Positions 1 through 12,100 of a DNA stretch of 64,000 bases are shown piece by piece. Every line of letters begins with the position of its first letter. Positions within the stretch are counted from its first letter, which is position 1. The stretch comes from Lotus japonicus (Eukaryota > Streptophyta > Magnoliopsida > Fabales > Fabaceae): contig NC_080043.1 in assembly GCF_012489685.1 (NCBI RefSeq), positions 12,084,223-12,148,222 on the forward strand, given 5' to 3'. A program made the translations under genes and the position numbers. The notes beneath the pieces are model-generated. The model was not told the DNA's origin. It did not search any database and worked only from the letters and a program-made list of their open reading frames with translations.

Positions 1-317
1 CATGATTTTAACGCAACATCTAGAATACAAGTCAGTATACATTCGATATTTCCAGGATTTTTCCACATTTTGATTTGTATTTTGCACAAAATACTTGAAA
101 ACAATGAATTGCCCATGCCAAAACGTTGTGTTAAAAATATGAAGATCCACTACCTTTCTAAGGTTCAAGCATTTTCTATCGATATTACAGACCTCAAATT
201 GTGGAGAGCTACAAAAAAAAGAGTATATTTTGTTTTCTTCATATAGGAGCACCTAGTCGATTCTTGGCCTTAAGAGAAGACTAACATTCTTGATGGACAG
301 GTATGATGACCAGGTGG

Positions 318-468
318 TTTTTAATTTTTTTCGGATAGGTAAATGTTAGTTGTTAATAATGTTAGTAAATTAGTCCTCCTCAGGGTTCGAACCCTAGACT
401 CTTCACCCTTCATCCCACCCAACTCTTATGTCTCTAACTCTTACCACTTGAACTATCATTCGGGGTTG
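318..468 (-). repeat. tRNA-derived SINE
   Basis: Read on the - strand, this block starts with an RNA polymerase III A-box-like motif (TAGTTCAAGTGG, near 450-460). About 60 bases on comes a perfect B box (GGTTCGAACCC, near 383-394). A non-tRNA body and an A-rich tail (near 325-340) follow. A tRNA-like head, unrelated body and A-rich 3' end is the standard layout of a plant SINE. The tRNA-like part does not look like a functional tRNA. I could not define a target-site duplication, so the outer limits are approximate. Confidence 0.6.
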
Positions 469-469
469 T

Positions 470-1800
470 GATTGAACCTGGTCAAGCTCACCACCCACGC
501 AGGTTCAATCACCACCCATATCGCACGTTAAGATGCAATGCTTGGTCTTGTGCCAAGTGCGTTTTCAACCTCCACCCGACCCTATGTCGCGCATCGAGCC
601 TCACTGCTTGGCCCCGTGTCAAGTATGTTTTAATTTCAACCTCTACCCGACTCAATTCCTTTTGATGAAGACACACATGAATATCAAACGTCAGCAGACA
701 CAGACACATCAGGTGCACCGTCCCTCGGAGGCTATGACTTTACCTCTCTTAAGGCTTTTGTGCCTAATCCTTAGCTGCAACCCTTGGGGGTCTGTGGACC
801 GTAATGAGGTTTGGGCCGGATGGATGAGTCTCATGGAGTTGGGTATATAATTAACAGGCGGACCGAGGACACACATGTACAAAAGTCTCACCTCGCAGAA
901 AAACCTTCCTTGTCAACTGGACGTTTCTCAGTCATACACCTACTGGCTAGATCTCGATCATCGGCCATATACATCTAATTTTGTAGATTAATCAACCGAC
1001 CCGATTCAATGTAACCAAATCTAGGTTTATGAGGCTCACCTACTATATAAATGATGCTTATGTGACCCATTGTATGTTCACAAAATTACCTGAATAATAC
1101 TTCCAAGTTTCTTTGCTCTTGGTCTTAGGTTTTTTTTTTCTATAACAAATACATCTTCACCATAACCGACGATATTTTATAAAATTAGGCTCCCTTATAA
1201 ATTCTCAAGGCAGTTGTTTTATTTCAAATATATTAGTTTAGGTTACCGCTCTTGGCACAATAATTGAGAAGTGATCTTCAATTTTTTTTTTCAAAAACTC
1301 TCTATAGTTGCAAATCCATTGGATGGAGACATTTTGAATCAGGTTTAGGCTACCTCTCTGAATGTCCTCAACAATATTCGACACTTTGGCGTCCCAGTCT
1401 CCTTGCAGGATTGTAGATCGACATTAAGCATCATCAGGTGCTCGTTAGGATCGACTAGTCCTTCTTACATGCCAAACTTCATGGTGCTTAAACGATACGA
1501 GATTTCAGTATAAAAACGATCTCATCAGAAAATGTCACAGGTTCCCTCCCCGCTGCATTGGTTGGAGAGCTTCTTCCCTTCTCTAGTTGTCAACAACAAG
1601 GTCTCTTATATGACCTTGCAACAAAAAACATTGATATTGTATTTCAGCCAGACCAAGTTCTAGGACTCTCAACAAAAATCTTGATTGTGCTTTTTTTTTC
1701 CTCAAATCTATTTTCTCGATTGCTTGACCAGACTCACCTTCCGTCATCATCTTCGTCATTTCACCACTACCTTGAGGACTCCTATTTCCTTAAGATCTAG
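470..1800. repeat. Degenerate LTR-retrotransposon-like relic
   Basis: This stretch is more GC-rich than its surroundings and has no intact gene. It holds a TATA-like motif near 1043 followed by LTR-like sequence. On the - strand near 1390-1500 a broken reading frame gives a gag-like phrase (LVDPNEHL) comparable to the intact gag motif of the element at 62.0 kb (SDPTEHI). Many stops interrupt it. I read it as an old gypsy-type relic, probably - strand. The limits and family are inference. Confidence 0.35.
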
Positions 1801-2981
1801 GAAACAGTTTACTAGGATCCCACCGTTCCATAAATTTGAAACAATGAAAAACTAAAGCCTAATTATTTGACTTTTAAAGTAAAATATTTGAGAATTCCCA
1901 TAATTTGATTCCGCCTTGAGACATATTTTACCAGTTTTATTATAACTTCAATTAAAGCATTATTATCAATTTTACGTTAAGATAAAGTTATAAGTGTAAT
2001 TAATATTTCAACCATAAATATTTTTCTTTGATCACTTCTTAAAAAATATTTTGTACTTCCTAAATTTAACCGTCAACATGCGCTGTACTTAGGGGGCCTA
2101 ATAAGATCTGAGGATTTGATGTATTGGAATAATTTGCAATAATTGTACTCATTGGGCAATATAGCATTTATCCAAGTGATTTAGTGTGACGTTGAGAGGG
2201 CTCCATATAATGTGTTGTTCTTGTTCAAACTTTATAATTAGTCAATTGTCCAACTGCATAGACTTTGTCAAAAAAAAAAAGATTCTTTTTCTTAAATAAA
2301 AATAAAAATAAAAATGATCAGATGCAAACAAGAGGACCCCTCTTGTTTACAAGTTTAGCCATTCACACCAAACTTTTGCTACAAACACACAAGAGTACAA
2401 GGCAATGATGCATTGTTAGATGAAAGAACGTGATATAAATATGGTGAGGACTACCGACATGGACAATGGTTTATATATCCCCACATTCAACACCTATTTT
2501 TTCTTCTTGTTTTCTTTTACCAAAATTGATTTGCATTCATTATTAATGACTCTTTCAGTAATCAACATGTTAGATTGAAACATGCTAAATTCTACACTAT
2601 GGGAATAAACTTAGCTTAAAGGGTCATTTTACATTTTAAATGCAAGGGGCCGGTGTTAATCGCTGACTATTTATTATAAATAGATTTAGAAAAACAATTT
2701 AAATTTGATAACAACTACACTCGTTGCAGTTAATAATTAAGGAAGAGAAAGAGAAAGAGACAGTTGCATAAAATGGTACAGTTCTAATATTTGTCACGTA
2801 ACTGAAGTTTTTGTTTTTTCACTTCAAGAAGTGTTAGCATTTACTAGTTCGTTTGTCTCATTAGGAAAAACCATGTTACATCTTATATAAAGCTCCTGAC
2901 TGTATAGTATGTTATAACTATTTCGTCTGATCGATCTCACATGCCAAACATAACACCACTAGCATGTTGTCTTAATTAAAG
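1801..2981. other. AT-rich intergenic DNA, nothing recognised
   Basis: No gene, terminal repeat or RNA motif was recognised. The stretch contains short A- and T-runs and a small GA-rich tract near 2743-2760. Confidence 0.5.
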
Positions 2982-3115
2982 GTAAATCTCCGAGAAGGGT
3001 GGTCATGTGGGAGCTTATTTTGAATAGAGTGAAGACTGAAGAGTAAATTGTCATTGTGGTACAAATGAAGAGTAAATCTCCGAGAAGGGTGGTCATGTGG
3101 GGGGGGGGGGGGGGG
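2982..3115. repeat. 30-bp direct repeat ending in a G17 homopolymer
   Basis: A 30-base segment beginning GTAAATCTCCGAGAAGGG occurs at about 2982-3011 and again at about 3074-3103, a 92-base period. In the second copy the terminal GGG has become an uninterrupted run of 17 G (3099-3115). The tract could fold as a G-quadruplex and should be unstable. Confidence 0.75.
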
Positions 3116-3590
3116 TGCGAATTGGTTTAATAAGAATTTGACTATCCTTGAGTCTTCATACCAAACACCACCGATGTTTAATCCCACAAGAGTATACTTC
3201 TCCTTTTCTAATTTACCATCACATGGAAAAATCTCAAATTTGAATCCACTCCCTCAACCACCGAACCCTTGATTTTTGACATAACAAGGATTCATTTGAT
3301 TTTGAGATCCTCCAATATCTAGTCCCAAACTCCTTTCATTAATCAATTTCTTCCTCGTTTAGTGTTGTTCCCTCTTCAGCTTTCTTGTCCAATTTATTCA
3401 TGCTTAGCACAATCTTCTTCTTTTTGTTGTTTAAGTCCCCAAATTACACTCCCAGTTCCATTTCTTCAGTTATTTTAACCGTTACCCTTATATTCTTGAA
3501 ATTGTTATTATTCAAAATATAATCAATAATATAAATAACGTTTGAACTTAACAGTGTCCCTATTAGCATTGAGTGGTCCAACTAGACCAT
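3116..3590. other. Intergenic DNA, nothing recognised
   Basis: AT-rich sequence with short open frames only. No element ends or coding similarity were recognised. Confidence 0.45.
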
Positions 3591-4540
3591 AGTTAATTTC
3601 CCCGTCTAGGCCAGTCAGACTCTTATATGGGCACGGTTAAGGATCTAGGTTATCAACAGAGTTTAACTCTAGAGTGTGTCCACTACTAGATCCCTCCAAT
3701 TTGTTAGCGCCATCATGACACTCATTTCCTTGTCCACGTGGATTTAAGTCAACGTCCAACTGACTCTATAATCATGGGTATCGTTTTCCCATCATCGCAA
3801 TTGAATTCTCCTTCCTCGTTTCTCCCATCACCACCCTTCCCAACATCTTCATTAAAATGTCAACGTAGTTGTAATGGTTCCCTTCCTCCTACTTCCGTCT
3901 CAACGTTAGCTAGGTCCCCCCTCTAACTCAAGCTCCCTGAAATTCGTCGACTCAACATCATCTCTGATGAGGATTGAACGGAGGAGTCACGATCCTCATC
4001 AGACTCGAGAATCACATCCATGTACCATTTTAGTTCCTCCAATGGCACTATCTCCATACATTGTTCTTGAGTGAAGATGTGAAGCCTATAGCCCAAAGGT
4101 GGAGGGGGCCGGAGACAAAGAAACTCTTGGTAGCAGGTTTCATTTGGGAGGCGAAGTACATGACATGGTTAGCCAACAAGGTAATAGTGAAGAAGGCTAA
4201 TGCGAAATGGACGATGGGCATTGATATGAAAAGAGTGTATCCAAAGGAGTTGAAGTGTCAAAAGGGAAGCCTGAGGTTGCAGCCAACGGTGGGAGGTCTA
4301 GACTGTCATAAGAGTAGAACCTGGTGCCAATAGGCGATGACTTCGGTGGATGGAAGTTGCGGCTAGGCCAGCGCTTTCGGTGGAGCTAAATTGAAGGGGC
4401 ACGCGACGCCTGCCGCTCAAGTGGGTAGAGGTAGCAGCCGAGTTAGAGATGCTGGCGGGAGGTGGAGGCGAAGGAGAAGGTCAAGGTGGCGGTGAGGATG
4501 AGTGATGGCCAAAAAAAAAAAAGGGAGGCCTAGACTAGTA
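3591..4540 (+). pseudogene. Degenerate Ty3/gypsy pol relic (RT fragment)
   Basis: The clearest part is 4061-4270 on the + strand. It encodes phrases such as LLVAGFIWEAKYMTWLANKV followed by VKKANAKW. These correspond to the start of a gypsy reverse transcriptase, seen intact in this window near 59.9 kb as LLKAGIIREVKYTTWLSNVV then VKKSNGKW. The relic lacks the downstream RT motifs, including the YxDD box, and runs into unrelated sequence. Flanking GC-rich DNA (3591-4060 and 4280-4540) probably belongs to the same decayed element. It is far too diverged to function. Confidence 0.6.
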
Positions 4541-4904
4541 TAGGAAAAACGTCTAGAGGTAGAAACTCTTATTTGTGCATCAAAACCACCTAATATGGTA
4601 GAAATTCACATATGAGAAAACGTCTAGATTGAAAGGCCTCTGTAGAGGAGGAGCCCCTAATGCGAGATACGACCCCCAAAGTAGGGTAGAGACGCTATTG
4701 TTGTTGCTTTTCCCTAACACGGCGAGAAAAGTCACAATTGTTTATAGATATACGTACCACACACATGATATTTGAGGTTATGCTTGAGCACAATCCCAAA
4801 CAAAGCAAGTCATAGCTCTTCTTTTACCCAAGTCCACATATGACCTTTGAGTACAACTGTACAAGCCTATGAAAAAAAATCAATCAAGTCATCAGCTAGA
4901 CTTA

Positions 4905-5561
4905 CGCTCTGTTTGTTAGCCTAGACTTTGAATAGAGAGATTCAATATAGAGAGAGATAGAGCAGAAAGTTTGAAAGCACCCTTATTTGGTTAGCAAAGA
5001 GATACAAGATAGGGGCAGTTTTTGGTGGGTCCAAGTATCATTTTTAAGTCTCTCAAAATTGAAGAGACTGAGCGCAGAGGGAGAAGGAGCTGAAACTATA
5101 ATTCTATGTTTACTAAATTCTCCCTCTATTTGATACCTACTGTACTAATAAAATAAATAATAAGTATACTAACGTAACTACTATTGATAAACATCGATAA
5201 TAAATGTGTTCATATAAATATATCTAAAATAATTATATATATATATAATAATTTTACGATAAAAAATTTATTCTAAATTATTTTGATAAATTATATATAT
5301 TAAATACATTTCAGAATCACTTTTGTAATATTTTTACTTTTGGGTACAAAGGTCATTTTATACAACTAGTAATACTCTCTTTTCTCACTTTATACTCAAC
5401 CAAACGAAGGGAGAGAGAAGCTACGTCATTTTTTCTCTACTCTCTCTTCTCTTTTTATCATAACAAACAACCTTTAAAATCTACTATATTTCTCACATAT
5501 TTCTCTCTCTTCATCTTCTCTCTTCTCTACTCTCTCTCTCATTTCTACCAAACAAAGTGTG
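4905..5561. mobile_element. PIF/Harbinger-like MITE (putative)
   Basis: The ends are imperfect inverted repeats: CGCTCTGTTTGTTAG on the left, and on the right, in reverse complement, CACACTTTGTTTGGTAG. Both sides are flanked by TTA (4902-4904 and 5562-5564), the usual Harbinger target site. There is no transposase. The interior has GA-rich tracts near the left end and CT-rich tracts near the right. A 3-bp duplication is weak evidence, so the superfamily is tentative. Confidence 0.45.
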
Positions 5562-5564
5562 TTA

Positions 5565-6954
5565 AAGCGAGTATTAACACACACAGAGATGAATAAGTCT
5601 ATTCAGACTTGAGTGATGATAAATTCATCAAGATTAACTATTTACATGAGAAAAGAAATAAACGAATGAATATAATTATGCATGATATACTAATACATCA
5701 ACACAACTAGCAAGCTAGCAAAACAAAAATAGACAGCGCAAGCAGTGATGTGGTAAGTGTAACAACAACAAACAGTGCAGCACAGCAAAATTCACATGCA
5801 GCTGCTTGCAATCGGTGCAGCGAAGGCGACGGTGGTTGGGTCGTTGCGGAGCCACATTTTCAGGTGTCGCTCTCACACGTGTTCGCCACTGACGCGACAA
5901 CACCACCCTCGACACTTACACGTGTGGCAACCCATTGACCAATTTGCATGCTGCTGTTAAAAAAATCACAGCCCCCACCCACACCACACGTGACCGTTTT
6001 GCTTTCCTTCTCTTGTCGGGCCCTCTCAACAGGCTTCTCTGGCCCATAATTAACCTTTCAACTCAACAATTGCATTTGCTTTGCAGCTTGCAACTGCAAC
6101 TTTGTTTCCTATCCTTTAGAACATGTGTATGTACCTCTATGGGTTTCGCAAGTAGATAGTTGAACTTTTTAAATTTTTAGTATAGAGTTCGATTCCTAAG
6201 CACGTATACAAAAAAGGATTTAATGAGAGAAACATATTCATTTTATGTGATTTCTGAGTCTTGAAGGTATTGATTTCATCACTCCTGGTTGTAGGAATAG
6301 CTTGTGAAATATAAAAACTACGCTTGAAGTTTCATTGGTTAATGATCTTTAGTATATCGGTTTCATTATTAAGGTATTAACGAGAGTATCAGGCTAAAAT
6401 AATTAACTATATTTAAAAAAAAAAACATCAGAGTATTCACTTCTTTCATCATAGATGCTCATACTAAGCGGTAAATAGCTGGTTTGTTATTCATTTTCAA
6501 AGGGCGAGAATCATTCAGACCAGTTAACTATGTACTTTTCTTTGGAAACAAAAAAGTATGTATATTAATAAGCATTAAGAGAAGCACCCGTTCCAAAAGG
6601 AAGCGGAACAAACAGCTGACCGCTAAAGCTAGCTCAGCATGCACAAAATGCAAACTGCCTCTAATATGCACAAAACACGCACCCCATAAACATCAAGTCC
6701 AAACTACCAAAAAAAACCTGAAAAGATCAAGTCCAAACTCTATACTCATTTTTTATAGACTAATGTTATTTTGAGTACCCTATTTTTTAATAATAAAGTG
6801 TTTTTTTGTATGAAGAGTGAATTTTAGTGTGTAAAGAAGGATTATGTTATTGAAAGCTTAAGGAGAAAAAGGCAGTACTCTTAATCCTGAACCACTCTCT
6901 CAGGGTTCTAGGTTTGTTTGTGGAATCAATCAAGTAATTATTGGAGTACTAAAT
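5565..6954. other. Intergenic DNA, no supported gene
   Basis: Short overlapping frames exist, with no coding signature or recognised domain. A B-box-like GAGTTCGATTCC occurs near 6185 without a matching A box. The rest is AT-rich. Confidence 0.45.
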
Positions 6955-6965
6955 AAATTATTCCG
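6955..6965 (+). repeat. LINE target-site duplication, left copy
   Basis: The 11-base sequence AAATTATTCCG here is repeated exactly at 13347-13357, after the A-rich tail of the LINE. It therefore marks the insertion limits. Confidence 0.85.
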
Positions 6966-6985
6966 GACTTTGAGATCCGTTATGA

Positions 6986-6990
6986 GAGGT

Positions 6991-7029
<39 letters not shown>

Positions 7030-9193
7030 GCGAGAGAAGGAGTGGGGGAGAGGGGGAGCTGGTGGTGTTTGGCGACCTGTTAGGGACTTTGGGGAGAGAA
7101 GAGCATCTGCTAGATCAAACCAAGAATACCAGCCTTTCTCTCCTAGGGATGTCACCCACTATTTTTTCTCAAACTTTCCTGAGAACTACAATGAGAAGGC
7201 ACTATGGCGGGTGTTTCAGCGATATGAACAAGTGCGGGACATATATATTTCTCCAAGACGGAATAAGTATGGAAAGAGATTCGGATTTGTGAGGTTTGTG
7301 GGTGTGAAGAATCCGGTGAAACTTGAACATGAACTGGACTCAATACTGATTGGGAACCTGAAAATGCATGTGAATTTTCCAAGGTTTGGTGCTCGGCCAT
7401 TGGGGTACAGGAAACCTGATCAGACACATACGAATTATGGGGAGCCCAGTCTAAGACAAGAAATGAAGAACATGGCTCGCGATAAAGGGAAAGCAGCAGA
7501 CCAGAAGTTTGTAGGTGGTCAGGGACACAAGTCATATGCCCAAGTTGTTGCTGGCACTGGTCCGGTGAGGAAGAATAGCGTGCAAAAGCACAAGCAGGTG
7601 AGCATTCAGAAGAAATCCTATGAGGAGTGGAAGGGCCCTATTGTGGTGGAAGATACAGATTGGATGCAACGTAGTGTGGTGGGGATTATCAAGGATTTGG
7701 AGTTGATTCCTAACTTACAAAACACTACTATGTTGGAGGGACTTAACTTCATTCAAGTCAGATATTTAGGGGATGACAAAGTTCTTCTGACAGGGCCAGA
7801 AAATTTTAATCTTGTGGAAGCATTGCCGCAATCAGAGGTTGGTCCTGATGCAGTCTTCAAGGGGTTATATCCTTGGTCTCCGAAGATGGCTTTTGAATAT
7901 AGAGTGGCCTGGGTTCGTTGCTTTGGGTTCCCAATTCACATGTGGAACAAGGAATGCCTTCAAGAGGTAGTCCGGCCAGTGGGGGATCTCATCTCCATTG
8001 ATACAAAAACTTCTGATTTTACCATCCTTGAATTTGCAAGATTGCAAGTTAGAACAAATTCACCAGGAATTATATCTCTATCAAGTGAGGTAATTATCAA
8101 TAGTGTGGCATACACCATACGCTTATTTGAAGAAACAGGGGGCGTGGTTCAGGTGGACGTTCGCAGTGGTGATTCAGGTGATGAGGACGATGATGGCTCC
8201 TCCGGGTGGTCAATTTTCGGTGGCAGCACCGCGGCGGCGCCGTCGCTCGCCTCTGATGTGGGTAACAGAGCTGACTTTTCGCTTCCCACAACCGTTATTC
8301 CGAAATCTGGGGAGGGAACGTTGGAAACGGAAGAAGCATTAAAGGAAGTCGTTGGATTTCAGAGTATTTTTTGTGGAAGTGCTGCAGCTAATGATGAGGC
8401 AATCAAGGATGATTTTACGTTGGAATCAGGTGCCAATCATGAGGTTGATTTGAATTTGGAAATAGTGGATGGGTCAAAATCTGATGCTGTGGCACAAAAT
8501 CTTAATGTGGTGGGGCCAACAGTGTTGAAAGGAGATATGGGTGATGGGGTGGACGCGGGTTTGGGTCTCACCCATAAACCCCAACCCGACCCAGTCTTGG
8601 AGTGCTATGAAGTGATAAAAAATGGGCCGCCAGCCCAAGAAGGTGTGGGCGATGTTGTGGATCAGAATCATGTGGCTAGTGGAGAATGTTTAAGCACTAG
8701 GAATCTTATCTCCACCGTAAACATCTTTGATTCCATGCCAAGTACAAATGGAAATCAACAAAGGGCGACGATGGATGGTGATACGACGATTGAGAACGGT
8801 GTTACGGCGTCGGAAGACTTGGCTGTTGTGGTTCGACAGCATTTTGGAGAATTAACCAGGAGATTGCGTTCTGCATCTGTGGGTGATTCACAGCCAGACT
8901 TAAATTCCTTATCCCCGTATTCCAACAGTACTGCTTTGAAGGGTCTCTGTGTTTCAGTGAGCAACTCCTTGGCTGACTCAGCTTCTCCAGGTGGAGGTAA
9001 TCTTTCTTGGTTAAAAGGTTTCTCTGATGAAGCAAAATTTCTGTGGGCACTTGGTAAAGAAATTGGGGTCTCTTTTAATGGTGATGAGAAGGAAATTGTC
9101 TGTCAATTGAGGGAACTGGAAAAACGTGATGGCCATGGGTTGGGGACCATTCACAGCCGTGGCCCAAGACAGGGGAACTCTAATAATCAATGA
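6986..9193 (+). CDS. LINE ORF1 protein (RRM plus DUF4283-like nucleic-acid-binding region)
   Basis: ORF1 proteins of plant L1 elements bind the element RNA and form the ribonucleoprotein used in retrotransposition. The frame is open from 6986, but no ATG occurs before the body of the protein. The conserved part begins near 7148 with DVTHYFFSNFPENYNEKALW. An RRM-like segment follows (RDIYISPRR, then RFGFVRF near 7280-7297), then a DUF4283-like region around 7640-8130 and a long acidic, poorly conserved C-terminal region. The likely ancestral start is the ATG at 6982, which is now out of frame across the GA repeat (see findings). A nominal start at 7211 would be a GTG that cuts the RRM. The stop at 9191-9193 overlaps the ORF2 ATG. 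I saw no CCHC zinc knuckle, which many relatives carry. Confidence 0.8.
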
Positions 9194-12100
9194 AGATTTT
9201 ATCCTTTAACGCTAGAGGGGTGGGAGATAGTGCAAAAAGAAGGGTTATTACTTATTAGGGAGATGGTTTGCCAAAATCATGTGGAGTTTCTGTGTGTCCA
9301 AGAAACTAAACTGCAGCAATTGGATAGGAGGATTTGTGCTCAGCTATGGGGTGACTCTGATTTTGAGTGGAAGATGATACCTGCAGTAAATAGAGGTGGG
9401 GGCATTTTATGTTTATGGAAGTCTACAACCTTTGTATTGGAAGACTGTGTGGAGGGTCCTGGGTTCCTTGGTCTTGTGGGTAATTGGGTAAATCCACCAC
9501 AAAAATGTGTCATAGCAAACGTCTACTCTGCTTGTGATTTTGAGGGGAAGAGGGCTCTGTGGAATGCTCTTCGGGAATGGCGTCTAAGATGCCAGATTTC
9601 AGCTTGGTGCCTTGCGGGAGACTTCAATGCCGTTCGTTCTGAGAATGAGAGAAGGGGAGTGGCAGGTACTAGCAGTTCACAGCGGAGGGAATCTCATGAG
9701 TTTAATGCTTTTATTATGGATTTGGAGCTGGTGGATATTCCATTGGCCGGTAGGAAGTTTACTTGGCGACGTCCGAATAATCAAGCTCAAAGCAGGATTG
9801 ATAGATTCTTAGTCTCTAATGAGTGGTGTTCTGTTTGGCCAAATTGCTCACAGATGGTGTTAAATAGGGACATTTCCGATCACTGCCCCTTGCTTTTGAG
9901 ACAATCCTTTCAAGATTGGGGACCTAAGCCATTCCGGGTTTTGAATTGCTGGCTCAATGATCCTCGTCTCTCTGCTGTTGTGGACAAATCTTGGGCGGAA
10001 TCGCATGTGAGTGGATGGGGAGCGTTCGTGTTGAAGGAAAAATTGAAGACCCTTAGGGGCAGTTTGAAAGTTTGGAATCGAGAGGTCTTTGGGGACTTAA
10101 AGTGTAGGCGTGATGAGATTGTTAACCAGATTAATTCTCTAGATGTGAAGGAGGAGGATCTAAGTCTCTCACAGGAAGAGATGGAGCTTCGCCAAAAACT
10201 TGTTGCTGAGTTCTGGTCTGTTCTTAGGCATCACGAGTCTTTGCTTTGTCAAAAAGCTCGATCTAAATGGATCAAAGAGGGGGATCAAAACTCAAGCTTC
10301 TTCCATTCCACAATTAATTGGAAGAGACATTCGAATGCAATTGTTGGCTTACTAGTGGATGGGTCTTGGGAGGAGGAACCTGGGAGAGTTAAAGAGGCAG
10401 TACATGATTTTTTTGAGGCGAAATTCAGATCAGATATGCGTCAACGCCCAAAGCTGGAAGATGTGCAATTTAATACCGTGTCAGATGAGGATAACTTAAA
10501 TCTGATTGCTCCGTTTGATGTAGCTGAAATTAAGGAAGCTGTGTGGGGTTGTGGGGGTGATAAGAGCCCAGGACCTGATGGATTTAACTTCAAATTTATT
10601 CAGAAATTTTGGAGCTTGCTGGAGCTAGATTTCTGTAAAGTGGTTCAAGAGTTCTGGCTTCGTGGTGCATGGCCCCGCGGAAGTAATGCATCATTCATTG
10701 TTTTAATTCCGAAGGTAAATTCACCCCAATGCCTAAATGAATTTCGTCCAATTTCCTTAATTGGGTGCATTTACAAGGTGGTGGCTAAGTTACTGGCTTC
10801 CAGGTTGGCTCCGGTTCTTGATAAGCTTATTGATGAGCGGCAAATTGCTTTTATTGGGGGTAGAAATATGTTGGACAGTGTTGTAGTTGTCAATGAAATT
10901 GTTCATGAGGCTAAGATCAAGAAACGACCAACTATGATTTTTAAAGTTGACTATGAGAATGCATATGATTCAGTGCAGTGGGAATTTTTGGAATATATGA
11001 TGGGACGAATGAATTTCTGTAGCAAATGGATTAACTGGATCATAGGATGTCTCAAATCTGCCTCAATTTCTGTATTAGTAAATGGGAGTCCGTGTTCTGA
11101 ATTCAGTATGGAGAAAGGTTTAAGGCAAGGTGACCCCCTTGCCCCCTTTCTGTTCTTGATTGTGGCTGAGGGATTAAATGGTCTTTTCCGGAATGCTGTT
11201 CACCTGGGAAAATTCATAGGCTATAAGGTGGGCTCTAATGGTGGGTTAGAAGTGTCCTTGCTACAATTTGCTGATGATACTATTTTTATTGGGGAGGCTT
11301 CTATTCAAAACCTTGTGGCTCTGAAATGTGTCCTCCGCTGTTTCGAGCTATGCTCGGGGTTGAAGGTTAATTTTAACAAGAGCAGATTGGGATCTATTGC
11401 AGTTGGCTCCGGCGTATCCCACCAGTTTGCTTCCTTTCTCAGCTGCAAGGTACTGGATTTCCCTTTTACATATTTGGGCCTGCCTGTGGGTGGTCGTCCT
11501 GGCTGCCAAAAACTATGGGAACCTGTTATAAATAAGATTCGTAGTCGGCTCTCCTCTTGGAAACAGAATTTGATTTCGTTTGGTGGGCTGATATGCCTAC
11601 TGCAGAGTGTGCTCTCTGCTTTACCTGTGTTCTTCATGTCTTTTTTTAAGATGCCAGCTGGTGTTGTCAAGACCTGCACAGGTTTGATGCGGCGATTTTT
11701 GTGGGGAGGCTCTGATGGTGACAGGAAACTAGCTTGGGTTAAATGGTCGGTTATTTGCCAGCCAAAGGAGCGAGGGGGCCTTGGCATCAAAGACTTAACC
11801 AACTTTAATAAAGCATTGCTAGGGAAGTGGCTCTGGAGGATGAGGTTTGCACCTAATTCGTTGTGGTGTAGGGTGGTGTCTGCTATATATAGTAATGGTT
11901 CTTGTACTAAGGAGTCGGCATGGTGGAAAGATGTCAAAGTAGCCTGCGGTGGTGAAGGAGAGGGATGGTTCCAGGAAGGGATCTTAAAACATGTACGAGC
12001 TGGTAATGCCACTAAATTCTGGCTTGAGGACTGGTCGGGGGTGGGCATCCTTAGGGAGAGATACTTCCGGTTATATAATTTGTCTAGGTTGAAAGGAGCG

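Noticed and set aside
6160..6290. B-box-like GAGTTCGATTCC as a possible SINE or tRNA
   Set aside because: No A box at the right distance, no cloverleaf and no A-rich tail.
7152..7535. 127-codon - strand frame opposite LINE ORF1
   Set aside because: It lies fully within the coding region of ORF1 on the other strand and has no recognisable motif. It is a shadow.
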